Below, one piece after another: positions 47,801 to 53,885 of a DNA stretch of 64,000 nucleotides. Source of the stretch: Schistocephalus solidus (Eukaryota > Platyhelminthes > Cestoda > Diphyllobothriidea > Diphyllobothriidae). The stretch lies in assembly GCA_017591395.1 (NCBI GenBank), contig WEDG01000464.1, positions 62,001-126,000 on the forward strand, given 5' to 3'. The translations under genes were made by a program, and so were the position numbers. The notes below the pieces were generated by a model, which did no database searches, was not told the DNA's origin, and saw only the letters and a list, made by a program, of their open reading frames with translations. Within the stretch, counting starts at the first letter, position 1. Every line of letters starts with the position of its first letter.

Positions 47801-49241
47801 AAAATCGATCGACTTGAGCTGCATGTTTTGGTCGATGCACTTGGGTCGTTTCCCAAGTTATAAGGAGTTTTTAGTAAATTTGGGCACGCTTCATGGAGTT
47901 AAGTTAATTACTGTAGGTTTAAGGCATAGCCAGTGGGTCATAAGAAAAGTCACCTGGTAAACCTTTCTACTGATTTGCATCGAAATACGAGTAGATTTAG
48001 GCTCCAATAATTCTTTTCATGCCGACATTTTAAATGGCTGAGCTTGTGTTCATTGATCAATTAAGAATATTTATGAATGAAAATATTTGGTGCGTCTGTT
48101 CAATACTTTTCCCGATTATCTTTCTCAGCACAATCCAGCTTGTTCTTTGCTCCTGTGGAACCAACCGCACAGACAGGAATGATGCTCTCGTTTGTGGAAA
48201 GCGACTGAGCATTAACATATTGCACATAATTAAGTTCAACGGAAAAATAACTAATCCCGTTCGAAATACACCACTGTGTAGTCTGCTTAAAGCAGATTAG
48301 TGTGACACACAATCGGCCAAGTTGGGTAAAGATATGGCGGATTACTTCTGAATGCCATTTAGAACGTTAAATTGGAACCGGAGTCAGAAAACGAATAGTT
48401 CATTAAATGATGCTTACCTGGAATCGGGCCTGCATGAAGACGTGGGCCTCAAGGGGAAGATTCAACCTCGTAAAGTCACCGGTATTTGACATCTCATTCA
48501 GAAATGCCGACAGAACCGAAAGCCCGAAGCAAACGCGCGATATTACCTCCTGGAAACAATGAAAAATAGTCAATCAGACTTATTTACGAAAAACACAATA
48601 AGGAAGACGGTTTGATTTGGAACTGGACCTGAGAGGAAGTTGCCGACGGCTCAAGCAAACCTGACAGCTCATTAACAAAAAACGTCATTAACGGAGCAGC
48701 AGGTCCTGGGTCAGCTGGAGGAGTTATCAGGGTCGGTATGTGGAAACGAAGATTGGCTGAGTCCCCATTGGGCGAAGAAAAACCTGATCGCCATGCTTTT
48801 GCAGATAATTGGGCCTGTTCTGCAGCCGCGCGCTTGACCAGTGTACTTGCAGCGCTCATAATGCTCTGGCGACCTGCAGTCTGAATCTAAAAAGCAAAAT
48901 AATCTATTAGAAAATGGATATTGTAGAACGCGTGTGATCGCATTAGTGTTACTCGGCGGCTGGAAGGGGATACAGCCTAATGATTCCAGGCGATGTTGAG
49001 AACGTGTCATTATCAAAAAGGCATAAGGGAAAACTATCACCGAGCCAAAGTATTTGTACCTCTGGGTTCGCCGACGCAACCCACTGCAGCAAAAAGCAGA
49101 GCAGTTGGCCAGCCTGGGAGTCCGTGACATTTTGTACAGGGCCAGAAGAGGGAGGGTCGAGAACAGTAGTCCATTCACGAACAGCTGCACTGGAAAGACA
49201 CTTTCCTACTTCGTACACGAGTCGCGTGTTCTGTGTATTTG
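23584..49241 (-). CDS. XPO4: Exportin-4, 20 exons placed, 5' end missing
   Basis: Exportin-4 is an importin-beta family receptor made of HEAT-type helical repeats. In other animals it exports cargo such as eIF5A and SMAD3 with Ran-GTP and imports some SOX factors. Twenty exons (coordinates in separate entries) encode about 1,430 residues, colinear with the family from the AAVREW region (exon 1 here) through ASLGSVIALLANLLEERTAQ (exon 9) and CGLTRAF (exon 16) to the closing VDFQQLFRSFVLCVRAFLCN. Human exportin-4 is about 1,150 residues; extra length sits in exons 6-7, 15 and elsewhere. Phases match at every junction. The roughly 60 N-terminal residues are not located. Introns reach 4.3 kb and hold SINE and LINE debris. 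Exon 8 has a one-base frame break. Confidence 0.9.
24200..25800. other. XPO4: XPO4 intron 19, middle part
   Basis: Contains a GA dinucleotide tract (about 24845-24864) and frames of 60-89 codons with no recognised motif. No exon is needed here because exons 19 and 20 join in phase. Confidence 0.5.
25845..26045 (+). repeat. Unclassified dispersed repeat, copy 2 (3' part)
   Basis: In the last XPO4 intron. Shares GCGCCAGCCACCT-CGCCC, CCTCCGGTCTTCTTGA, ACACCGG, AATGCGGCAAATG-AGCGCAA and ACGCG-AAGTCACCGTC with the copies at 22.6 and 50.0 kb. Confidence 0.75.
26231..26629 (-). CDS. XPO4: XPO4 exon 19
   Basis: Acceptor CCCCTTTAG, donor GTAACT, 133 codons. EPEFCSKFYSLVSYALELR continues directly from exon 18 along the family FPTLCNQYYKLITFICEIF; the end (LSTTLLALIHLNP) matches AAGEAFYTLVCLHQ. 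Confidence 0.9.
26693..26745 (+). repeat. Short tandem repeat with palindromic core
   Basis: GGTGGGGGAGCGCTCCTGACT occurs twice in a row (second copy with CCCTGACT). Each has the self-complementary GGAGCGCTCC. It lies upstream of exon 19 in intron 18. Confidence 0.8.
26990..27125 (+). repeat. Decayed telomere-like CTAACC tract
   Basis: Repeated AACACTAAC, CTAACCC and CTTAATC units on the plus strand look like strongly mutated CCCTAA repeats. Lies in intron 18. Confidence 0.5.
28542..28777 (-). CDS. XPO4: XPO4 exon 18
   Basis: Acceptor CATTTTGTAG, donor GTACTG. LAELRLFMELLNFFLSHEFE and AVDVTIICLGYLLPLLTES match the family DLLLIMELLTNLLSKEFI and AADVVLYGVNLILPLMSQD. Confidence 0.92.
28861..29089 (-). 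CDS. XPO4: XPO4 exon 17
   Basis: Acceptor TTTCCTTTAG, donor GTGAGT, phase 0 to 1. LAIIGLLYEMADNCLVYL matches the family LIIEVFVEVAHKQICYL. Confidence 0.88.
29671..29750 (+). pseudogene. tRNA-Leu-like pseudogene
   Basis: The 5' GGTGATC pairs perfectly with 3' GGTCACC as a 7-bp acceptor stem. The middle AAGGCGTCGATTAAAACTAG and the TTGGGTTCGAATCCCCCGA box B resemble tRNA-Leu. The D arm is disturbed and the anticodon stem does not pair well, so it is probably not functional. It is in XPO4 intron 16. Confidence 0.55.
29800..30830. other. XPO4: XPO4 intron 16, remaining part
   Basis: Bases 30600-30715 resemble a very diverged SINE on the minus strand (GGCTTACTAACCATCTTCGG then CAGTCATTCCTGA). 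No other feature. Confidence 0.4.
30836..31066 (-). CDS. XPO4: XPO4 exon 16
   Basis: Acceptor TCTCATCAG, donor GTAGGC, 77 codons. EVSTKLVSCLAAVCGLTRAF matches the family EVKQEITATLEALCGIAEAT. Confidence 0.88.
31147..31356 (-). CDS. XPO4: XPO4 exon 15, lineage-specific insertion
   Basis: Open for 70 codons with donor CAG/GTAAAT. Acceptor is GACTGAAG at 31357 (phase 0) or the stronger CCTCCACACAG at 31364, which breaks phase with exon 14. The encoded segment has no counterpart in human exportin-4, so it is an insertion or a mis-called exon. Confidence 0.55.
31575..31693 (-). CDS. XPO4: XPO4 exon 14
   Basis: NLPFWQGHRTATLGFAHFLN and QGEQQFYFKT match the family PVQRTLMKALVLGGFAHMD and TKQQYWTEV. 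Acceptor GGATCAG gives the right phase; GCTGAAG at 31711 is an alternative. The intron before it is only 86 bases. Confidence 0.75.
31780..31877 (-). CDS. XPO4: XPO4 exon 13
   Basis: Acceptor TTTCGAG, donor GTCAGC (weak). DCVNFDFWADAKL resembles the family CENWWNLAKQF. Phases fit exons 12 and 14. Confidence 0.6.
32088..32299 (-). CDS. XPO4: XPO4 exon 12
   Basis: Acceptor AATGCCTCAG, donor GTGAGT. Contains FPAIIASLVVSTRLAMSTW and LASCLLSILARHSLQ, matching the family IIGYLLQKVISNLSVW and VQLLVTLVERRERA. Ends in phase 2. Confidence 0.85.
32453..32532. repeat. (TA)n microsatellite, about 80 bases
   Basis: Uninterrupted AT run in XPO4 intron 11. The long IYIYIY frames here are an artefact of this run. 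Confidence 0.97.
32533..32700 (-). mobile_element. Most complete tRNA-derived SINE
   Basis: On the minus strand it starts with GAGCCCGTGGCTCAAATGG (box A-like), then GGGTTCGAATCCC (box B), the linker GGTATGACTGGCTGATGACG, the body CCAGAAATGGCCATTCCGG and TCTCCCTTGTCTTTGTCGG, and ends at the (TA)n array, which may be its 3' tail. Same sense as the XPO4 transcript. Confidence 0.9.
32730..32833 (+). repeat. 105-bp palindrome-bearing repeat unit, second copy
   Basis: Differs from 9320-9428 at only a few positions. The central palindrome has one change (GGAACACGCATGTTCC). Followed directly by (TA)n. Confidence 0.9.
32834..32889. repeat. (TA)n microsatellite, about 56 bases
   Basis: Perfect TA run directly after the 105-bp unit. 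Confidence 0.97.
32936..32995 (+). repeat. Short dispersed repeat, weak copy
   Basis: GCCGGTTAGCTCAGCTGTAG...GGCTACCCAG...CGGCGGATAGAAGGA resembles 38785-38850 (GGTTACCCGGTAGCCTAGCT, then GGCTACTCGG and GGCGGATAGTGGA). Confidence 0.45.
33590..33885 (+). pseudogene. 3' fragment of a Jockey-like LINE
   Basis: A frame ending in IDQPNTDIQ, with the next frame giving TFKHKLRVYC, has the shape of a LINE ORF2 C-terminus (R-x-x-F-x-x-R...W...LP...FK-x-x-L). It lies in XPO4 intron 11 opposite to the gene. It probably belongs to the family of the element at 53.9-56.6 kb. Confidence 0.55.
34091..34238 (-). CDS. XPO4: XPO4 exon 11
   Basis: Acceptor TCAAAACAG, donor GTGAGT. SVLFRLFRLQVSSRV and TEDTFWLMSRLAITYLAN match the family SVIRLLSAILRVSEV and KDIVWFLKRWAKTYL. 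Confidence 0.88.
34420..34470 (+). ncRNA. Hammerhead-like Penelope tail
   Basis: CTGATGG (34420-34426), a stem-loop segment ending AAGCC, GAAAC (34443-34447), then ATTAGGGAATAAACG, where ATT...AA(C)G could close a short stem III. The core has G where hammerheads have A at position 9, so it is likely inactive. Located in XPO4 intron 10. Confidence 0.4.
34628..34690 (-). mobile_element. SINE body fragment
   Basis: CCAAAGACAAGGGAGACGGC then AATGGGCATTTACGGCTCAT then TATCCGTCATCGGTC is the SINE body in reverse, in XPO4 intron 10. Confidence 0.75.
35003..35151 (-). CDS. XPO4: XPO4 exon 10, GC donor
   Basis: Acceptor CCTTACACAG; donor AAG then GCAAGT, a GC-AG intron. 149 bases, phase 0 in and phase 2 out, exactly as exon 11 needs. 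Similarity to the family is modest. Confidence 0.72.
35400..38380. other. XPO4: XPO4 intron 9 (3.2 kb)
   Basis: Holds a CT dinucleotide tract (37297-37313) and possible SINE traces at 35955-36010. Frames up to 120 codons (36870-37232, plus strand) have no motif I know. Confidence 0.5.
38386..38676 (-). CDS. XPO4: XPO4 exon 9
   Basis: Acceptor CCCATGCAG, donor GTGAGT, 97 codons. SSLGSVIALLANLLEERTAQL and YTLMEDLHWILLICGHIL (parts) match the family LTSLLEERVTRL and YEDIHWLILVTGYLL; the best match in the gene. Confidence 0.93.
38785..38900 (+). repeat. Short dispersed repeat (GGCGCGTCCACAGG family)
   Basis: CTCGGCGCGTCCACAGGTGG and CGGATAGTGGAACGG match 19129-19165. The following TTGCGAAATAAGCAGACGCT also resembles 40775-40805. 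Confidence 0.5.
39580..39705 (-). repeat. Inverted repeat arm with partner at 40735
   Basis: Reverse reading gives GTCTGCGTGCGGGCGGCCGT, then CATGCTGCGACATAAGCAGG and GTCATCGCATCTGAC, matching 40745-40820 with many substitutions. In XPO4 intron 8. Class unknown. Confidence 0.55.
40255..40500 (+). repeat. Unclassified dispersed repeat, copy 3
   Basis: GGGCTACGCGGTAGATTCGA, GACCAACATGGGGGCACA, GGCATTATTCGG, GACCCTGTCTTGACCAGGTG and the GTGCAGCAGATGCTG block align with the copy at 50005-50350. In XPO4 intron 8. Confidence 0.75.
40735..40830 (+). repeat. Inverted repeat arm with partner at 39580
   Basis: GTCTGCGGGCAGCCGATAGT followed by GTTGCGAAATAAGCAAGTTG; see the partner arm. Confidence 0.55.
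41393..41584 (-). CDS. XPO4: XPO4 exon 8 with one-base frame break
   Basis: Acceptor TGTGCACAG, donor GTTAGT. The first part reads QQTQVLKLYFAAHLASP (family AVQVFNSYIQCHLAAP). The second part, one frame over, reads RRDDQTDCEELDLSIDEDDQ (family EEEEISELQEDDRDQF). The exon is 192 bases where 191 would keep frame. The break falls at or next to the C5 run (G5 at 41475-41479 on the plus strand). Confidence 0.82.
42638..42734 (-). CDS. XPO4: XPO4 exon 7
   Basis: Acceptor GCGGCAG, donor GTGAGG, phases 0 and 1 fit both neighbours. Encodes an acidic start (DDDMASDTS) and ERLFAYLSDVLHFPRF. Similarity to the family is weak here; support is mainly splice phase. Confidence 0.65.
43031..43606 (-). CDS. 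XPO4: XPO4 exon 6
   Basis: Acceptor TTTTTTGTAG, donor GTGAGT, 192 codons, the longest exon. ACIVQLSNIQGPL and EEQYLLADHAATVMDCV match the family CLAQLASLHGPIF and DYLAHFIEGLLN blocks. Confidence 0.88.
43692..43813 (-). CDS. XPO4: XPO4 exon 5
   Basis: Acceptor CCCTTCAG, donor GTAAGT, enters in phase 1 as exon 4 requires. Includes RPSDKWECVFGSAVL, matching KPTESWRETLLDSRV of the family. Confidence 0.85.
43942..44104 (-). CDS. XPO4: XPO4 exon 4
   Basis: Acceptor TAG, donor GTTAGT, ends in phase 1. LLEIFRKLLHLIDTF and EMVMSWNFLPN match the family QIFMLTVGVLQEF and QVLSWNFLPPN. Confidence 0.85.
44455..44525 (+). mobile_element. SINE body fragment
   Basis: TCGAATCTCGGGTTCTGGC, TAATAAGCCGGAAATACCCA and TTCCAGTCTCCCGTCATTGT match the SINE body. 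It is in XPO4 intron 3. Confidence 0.7.
47515..47692 (+). repeat. Two decayed tRNA-like stretches
   Basis: GTGGCAATAGCGCAGTGGTC (box A-like) with a poor box B, then at 47618-47692 AAGTGGCTAGAGTATCGGC with CGCGGTTTGGATCCCGCAG. Neither folds into a convincing tRNA. Confidence 0.35.
48418..48549 (-). CDS. XPO4: XPO4 exon 3
   Basis: Acceptor TTGTTTCCAG, donor GTAAGC, 44 codons. Contains LSVLSAFLNEMSNT and ends in FMQARFQ, matching the family LTALLSEFS...KRVFQ. Confidence 0.85.
48629..48886 (-). CDS. XPO4: XPO4 exon 2
   Basis: Acceptor GCTTTTTAG, donor GTCCAG, 86 codons, phase 0 at both ends. IMSAASTLVKRA matches the family LAVAVIVKRGW helix. Confidence 0.85.
49060..49241 (-). CDS. XPO4: XPO4 exon 1 of those found
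   Basis: Acceptor TTTCTCTTTAG, donor GTACAA. Encodes NTQNTRLVYEVGKCLSSAAVREW..., matching the family VREW segment near residue 70. Starts in phase 1, so at least one earlier coding exon exists. Confidence 0.85.
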
Positions 49242-49249
49242 CTAAAGAG

Positions 49250-50000
49250 AAAAAAACACTAAGGTCGTAGCAGGAGACATAGTGAAAACTGCCGGAAAAA
49301 TAATACCCGTTTGGTAGGGATCAGTGACAAGTAATGTGTACGCCGTAATGTGTAGCGTCAACTATTACTGGACTGAGTAAAAAATTGTTAACAGTTCCAA
49401 TAGCAAATGAAATTGCTGGATTAGTGGGCTGACATGTACGCGCAGGCCTGCCTGTTGACGGTGATGAACCAAATTAAGTTACAGTGAAGGAAATATACGG
49501 GGAAGGAATTCATAAACAGCTTTCTAAATGTAATGCATTCGTGCTAGGAGTCATTTCAAATTCTAAACAAATAAATCTAAAATGCGTTCACAAGTGAGGG
49601 CCTGACAAGATATCGTTGGATATAATGAGAAAAAAATATTTCGTCAGACAACGTGAAGCAGAAAGGTAAGCTCTTACACAAAATAAACTTGCAAAGATCA
49701 TACGGTTGAGATGCGTTGCGAAACCCCATAATAATTTCTTCGCAGTGACGTCGTTCATCGTTTGATGAAGTATTCTAATGTAGTGTAAAAATAAGTAAAA
49801 AATTACATGAAATGTGAATATGGCTTCATCGATCTCACGAGCCAACCTTTCCATTAGCAAACACCAAATCGAAAAGCGTACTCAGAAAGCGGTTTGATGC
49901 ATCAAGGTTTTTAGAACTTCAATGTGCTTCAACGATTACAAAAAACAGCCTGTCTTATGCTCCGTTCTTAAAAATTCTTAAATCTTACTTTAAAAAATGT
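49250..50000. other. XPO4: Upstream of the first XPO4 exon found
   Basis: The missing N-terminal exon could lie here or farther upstream. A frame at 49860-49800 (minus) encodes REIDEAIFTFH followed by GTAATT, faintly like the expected HAEHIFLSFR, but its phase does not fit exon 1. Confidence 0.3.
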
Positions 50001-50004
50001 GCCC

Positions 50005-50350
50005 CCTAAACGGGCCACGTGGTAGATACGTTGGACCAACACGGGGGCCACATTAGGGTACGGCAGGCGTTATTCGGTTTGCACTCCCATAACAAATGCC
50101 GAACATAGAGGTGTGGTGGCAAAGGGTTTAGGGGACCCAGCCGCGCCAGCCACCTGCGCCCTCTCCCATCTCCGGTCTTCTTGACTCTGTCTTGACACCG
50201 GGCTCAGATGGGGGAGGAGGAGAGAGTGCGGTAGCTGCAGCGCAAGGCAACTATCACTTAAAACTAATTCACGCGCAAGTCACCGTCCCTGCACCACCTG
50301 GTGTGAAGCATACGGTGGACCTCGTCGAAATCGACGGTCGAATTGCCACT
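50005..50350 (+). repeat. Unclassified dispersed repeat, copy 4 (best reference)
   Basis: GGGCCACGTGGTAGATACGT, GACCAACACGGGGGCCACAT, AGGGTACGGCAGGCGTTATT, CTCCGGTCTTCTTGACTCTG, GTGCGGTAGCTGCAGCGCAA and CACCGTCCCTGCACCACC are shared in order with copies at 22.6, 25.8 and 40.3 kb. No terminal inverted repeat or protein frame is evident. Confidence 0.8.
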
Positions 50351-50619
50351 TAAAAAATCTAGGTAGCTTCTACAAAAAATTGCACATTAAGTTAGTCGGC
50401 CTTTTTCATTTGACCTAAGAAATATCCCTATAGCCATTGATTCATCGCAGCTACTGGTTTAAGCCCATAGAAAATAATTATAATCTACCATAAATTCTGT
50501 TCAGTGTATTTGAGGAAAAAACGCTTATGACTTTGAAATCCCTATTTGTTAAATAAAATTCGGAAGAATAAGTAGCAACCTAAAGAAGTTACAGTAAAAT
50601 GAATGCAGGCAGATTTACG

Positions 50620-51830
50620 TGGTTCACTGATATTGTTAAGGTTAAGTAGTCACATAGTCTTCATGGTGCTGCAACATATGTATTTCAAGCCGAGGTTTGA
50701 ATATATCCACGGCCTGGGACATTAAATTCACCTCAGGTCGGTTATTCCACGGTTCCACGACATGGTTGGTGAAAAAATACTTCCTCACATCAAATCTTAC
50801 TAGGGGTACACTTAGTTTGAATGGATAACCTCAGATGATTATTCGTGTGGCAAGTAGGAAAAAGGCATCACATAAGAGTGTGCAATTCATGCTACGCTCG
50901 ATACGGAAGGTTTGTATCAAGTCTCCGCGCAACTGCCTATAACTCAGAGGATAGAGCTTTAGGTTATTTAGGCGAGTATCATATGGCAGTTAAACCTTGA
51001 ACTCTAACTAATCTTTTGGCTCGCCGCTGCACCCTTTCAAGCATGTTGTGGCCCCTTTGGGTCCATGGTCGCCAGGCTTTGATTGCAAATTCAAGATGTG
51101 GCCTTATAAACGTACCAAAGACTTTAGAAAAGCAGTCTTCATCGAAAACTTTAAATGCCCGCTTGCTAGCTTATAGCATTGAATTGATGGATTTAGCCGA
51201 CTTGCAAATTGTGTAAAAGGTTTCAGGTTGTCTTTCATCCAAACGCTGAGATCCTTATTTGTGTGTGCTTCTCGGAGTGGCATACCGTACAAATAGTAGG
51301 GTCGCATATCAGTGACCTGATTTCGATTTCCCAGACGTAGCAGGGTGCATTTGTTTGAGTTGAAGGACAAGAGCCATTTGCGGGACCACTCGTCAAATCG
51401 ACGAATATTTTCTTGGAAATCGTGCATTGTAGATAACGTTCCAGATTTTAACATCGTCCGCAAACATAGCAAAACTACAAGAGAAATAGGATTGGTCCGA
51501 GCACTGAAGCTTGAAGGACTCCAATCGCGACGACTGTGCACTTTGCTCACGCTCCGCCTACACAGACCACTTGGGAACGACCAACGAGAAAATTATTGAT
51601 CGACTTAAGACGTTTGCTTACGATACCAAACATTCTCAACTTGTAAAGGGGACGCTAGTGCGGAACACTATCAAAGGCCTTCTGGAAATCAATGAAGGCC
51701 ACGTGTACAGTGTCTTTTGTATCCAGTGCTTTTGTCAAGATTTGCACCGTATAAAGTAAGTTCGTAACACACGATCTTGCCCTACGAAAGGCGTATTCTG
51801 TAGTTGATAAGAGATTGACAGTTCATCCAA
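50620..51830 (-). mobile_element. 5'-truncated CR1-like LINE, minus strand
   Basis: On the minus strand: end of RT motif A, DEWSRKWLLSFNSNKCTLLRL, a NKDLSVWMKDNLKP block and the C-terminal YRQLRGDLIQTFRI region. Multiple frameshifts. The 5' part is cut at about 51830, where plus-strand LINE sequence begins. Confidence 0.8.
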
Positions 51831-51834
51831 CAAG

Positions 51835-52055
51835 GACTTGGGCTTAAGCTACACCAATAAATTAGATCTTTCACCTCATGCCGATAGAATAACGGCCAAA
51901 GTTGCTCAGATTTGCGGCTTTATTTCTTATAATTTCTACCTTCCAGAAATTAAATAAAGACTTTATCGTATGTTTGTACTTCCCATTCTTTAATTTTGCT
52001 GTCCGTTCTTCGGTTTAATGAACGAATCTAGCCGTTCAAAAATTGAAAATGTTCA
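51835..52055 (+). pseudogene. Fragment of a Jockey-like LINE ORF2
   Basis: Encodes NKDLGLSYTNKLDLSPHADR, then ITAKVAQICGFISYN, then RSKIENVQRQ. This aligns with KDLGISYSSSLNLSEHCAL, KARQTTGFILRN and RKKIESVQ of the element at 54.4-56.6 kb. It joins CR1-like sequence at about 52055. Confidence 0.7.
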
Positions 52056-53885
52056 AAGACAAAATGAAAGAATTACTGAATGGGATAGACTGGAGCCCTG
52101 CACATGTACCTGACCCAAATGCTGCTTGGTTCTTCATTAGTAAATTGATTCAGCAGTTGGTAGAGAAATTCTGCCCACTTAAAAGGCGATCGTGCGTCTC
52201 CCGACCCGAGTGGGTGACATCGGAAATAAAAAGGAATCTCAAGAAGAAAAGAAGACTGTGGAGAACATATGCCAGATATCAACAACCCGAACATTTTTCC
52301 GCTTTTAAGAAACAGCGAAATCGGTGTCGGAATCTTCTGAGAAAAGAAAGATCAGCCTTTGAGTCAGAAATAGTCAAAGACATACCAAGAAATTCGAAAA
52401 GGTTTTATGCTTAAGTTAATAAGGCAAAACGAAATCGCGACTGCATTCCTTGTCTTAAAGACAATCAGGGAAACATGGAAACTGATAACTCAGATGAGAC
52501 CTGCCTCTTATCCAATTTCTTTTTGTCCATGTATACCGAGGAACCACCTTTTGACGAGGACGAATACTACAGTACTGCCACATCTACAAACAAAATAAGC
52601 ACGGTGTCGTTCCCAATGGACACAGTAAGAAAAATTCTGAAACAGCTACAGTCCACTAAATCACCTGGCCCAGATGGCATATCCGCAAAAGTTCTCAATG
52701 AACTCACAGACCAGCTGGCCTCTCCGCTCTCCAAGATATTTAAAAATTCGATGGAGGCGGGGGCTCTGCCTACCAAGTGGAATATAACCAACATAACCCC
52801 CATCTATAAAAAAATTAATAAAGGAGGAGATAGGACATCACCAAACAGTTTCCGACCAGTCAGCCTCACAAGTATCTACTGCAAAATGATGGAGAAGATA
52901 ATCAAAACGGAACTGATGAGGCATCTTGAAGAGAAAAACTTGTTAAGTTCATATCAACATGGATTTCGAAGTTGTTGATCTTGCCTCACAAACCTGTTCA
53001 CATCCATGGAAAGTTGGACAAAATCATTAGAAATGGGTTTGTCAGTCGATGCGGTCTACATTGACTTTAGCAAAGCCTTTGACAGGGTTCCACACAAACG
53101 TCTGATCTTTAAGATCCGTCAAATGGGTGTGACTGGAAACCTACTCAAATGGTTGGCCGACTTTCTCACAGACAGGCGCCAGCGTGTTTGTATTGGAGAT
53201 GCCAATTCTCACTTGGAAACCGTTCACAGTGGAGTTCCGAAGGGCAGCGTTCTGGGTCCCATTTTGTTTCTGATATACGTAAACAACTGCCTGGATTGTC
53301 TGACATGCCAGAAGGTGATGTTCGCTGACGATCTGAAGTTATGGAACTCGATTGAAAAACCGGAGGATGCGCGGAAATTACAACAAAACTTAGATCGCTT
53401 GCAAACATGGTGTGATGAGTGGCTGCTGAGCCTTAATCTTAACATATGCCAAATAATCCGACTGCGGTCTAGTTCCAGAAGGATGATTAGGTTTGAATAC
53501 CAGTACACCATCAGTGGTCACCAACTCCAGGAGGTAAATATTCTAAAGGACTTGGGTATATGGATAACACCAACTCTCTAACCATCGTCGCACTGTGCGA
53601 ATATCGCAAAGAAAGCTATGTGTATCTTAGGCGCAATCAGGAGGTCCTTCGTTAATTTTGACGGAGAGCTTTTTGGGTGCGTGTTTAGAACATTTATCCG
53701 GCCGGTGTTGGAATATTGCATTCAGTCGTGGCGCCCTTGGACGAAACATGACAACGCTCTGCTGGAGAAAGTTCCAAGGAGGGCAACGAAACTAGTTAGC
53801 GGATTGGAATGCCTACCCTATGAGGGCCGCCTAGAAAGACTTAAAACTTTTCCTCTCTCTTATAGGCAATACAGAGGGGATATTT
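52055..53885 (+). mobile_element. CR1-like LINE, plus strand, left part of a split copy
   Basis: Encodes the linker, then the RT: KSPGPDGISAKVL, FRPVSLTSIYCKMMEKI, motif A YIDFSKAFDRVPHKRL, motif B SGVPKGSVLGPILF, motif C MFADDLKLW, and the C-terminal YEGRLERLKTFPLSYRQYRGD, where it stops abruptly in an A/T-rich tract. The continuation (the FKLVRGVDCALQMANFFELA block) is at 56571. The 5' half with ORF1 and endonuclease is missing. Confidence 0.9.
53006..53581 (+). pseudogene. RT core of the split CR1-like element
   Basis: 191-codon open piece holding motifs A (VDAVYIDFSKAFDRVPHK), B (GVPKGSVLGPILFLIYVNN) and C (FADD). It copies element RNA into DNA in intact relatives. Stops at 52976 and 53579 break ORF2, so it cannot make a full protein. 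Confidence 0.85.

Larger units (their letters stand above)
44105..48417 (-). other. XPO4: XPO4 intron 3 (4.3 kb)
   Basis: The largest intron. It holds a SINE body fragment (44455-44525) and two tRNA-like stretches (47515-47690). No other gene was seen; frames of 60-100 codons have no known motif. Confidence 0.7.

Noticed and set aside
48949..49270. Plus-strand frames of 63-96 codons over 48980-49270
   Set aside because: They are antisense to XPO4 exon 1, which has family similarity and splice sites.
49588..49860. REIDEAIFTFH followed by GTAATT as the missing first XPO4 exon
   Set aside because: The resemblance is short and the exon would end in phase 0, whereas exon 1 needs phase 1.
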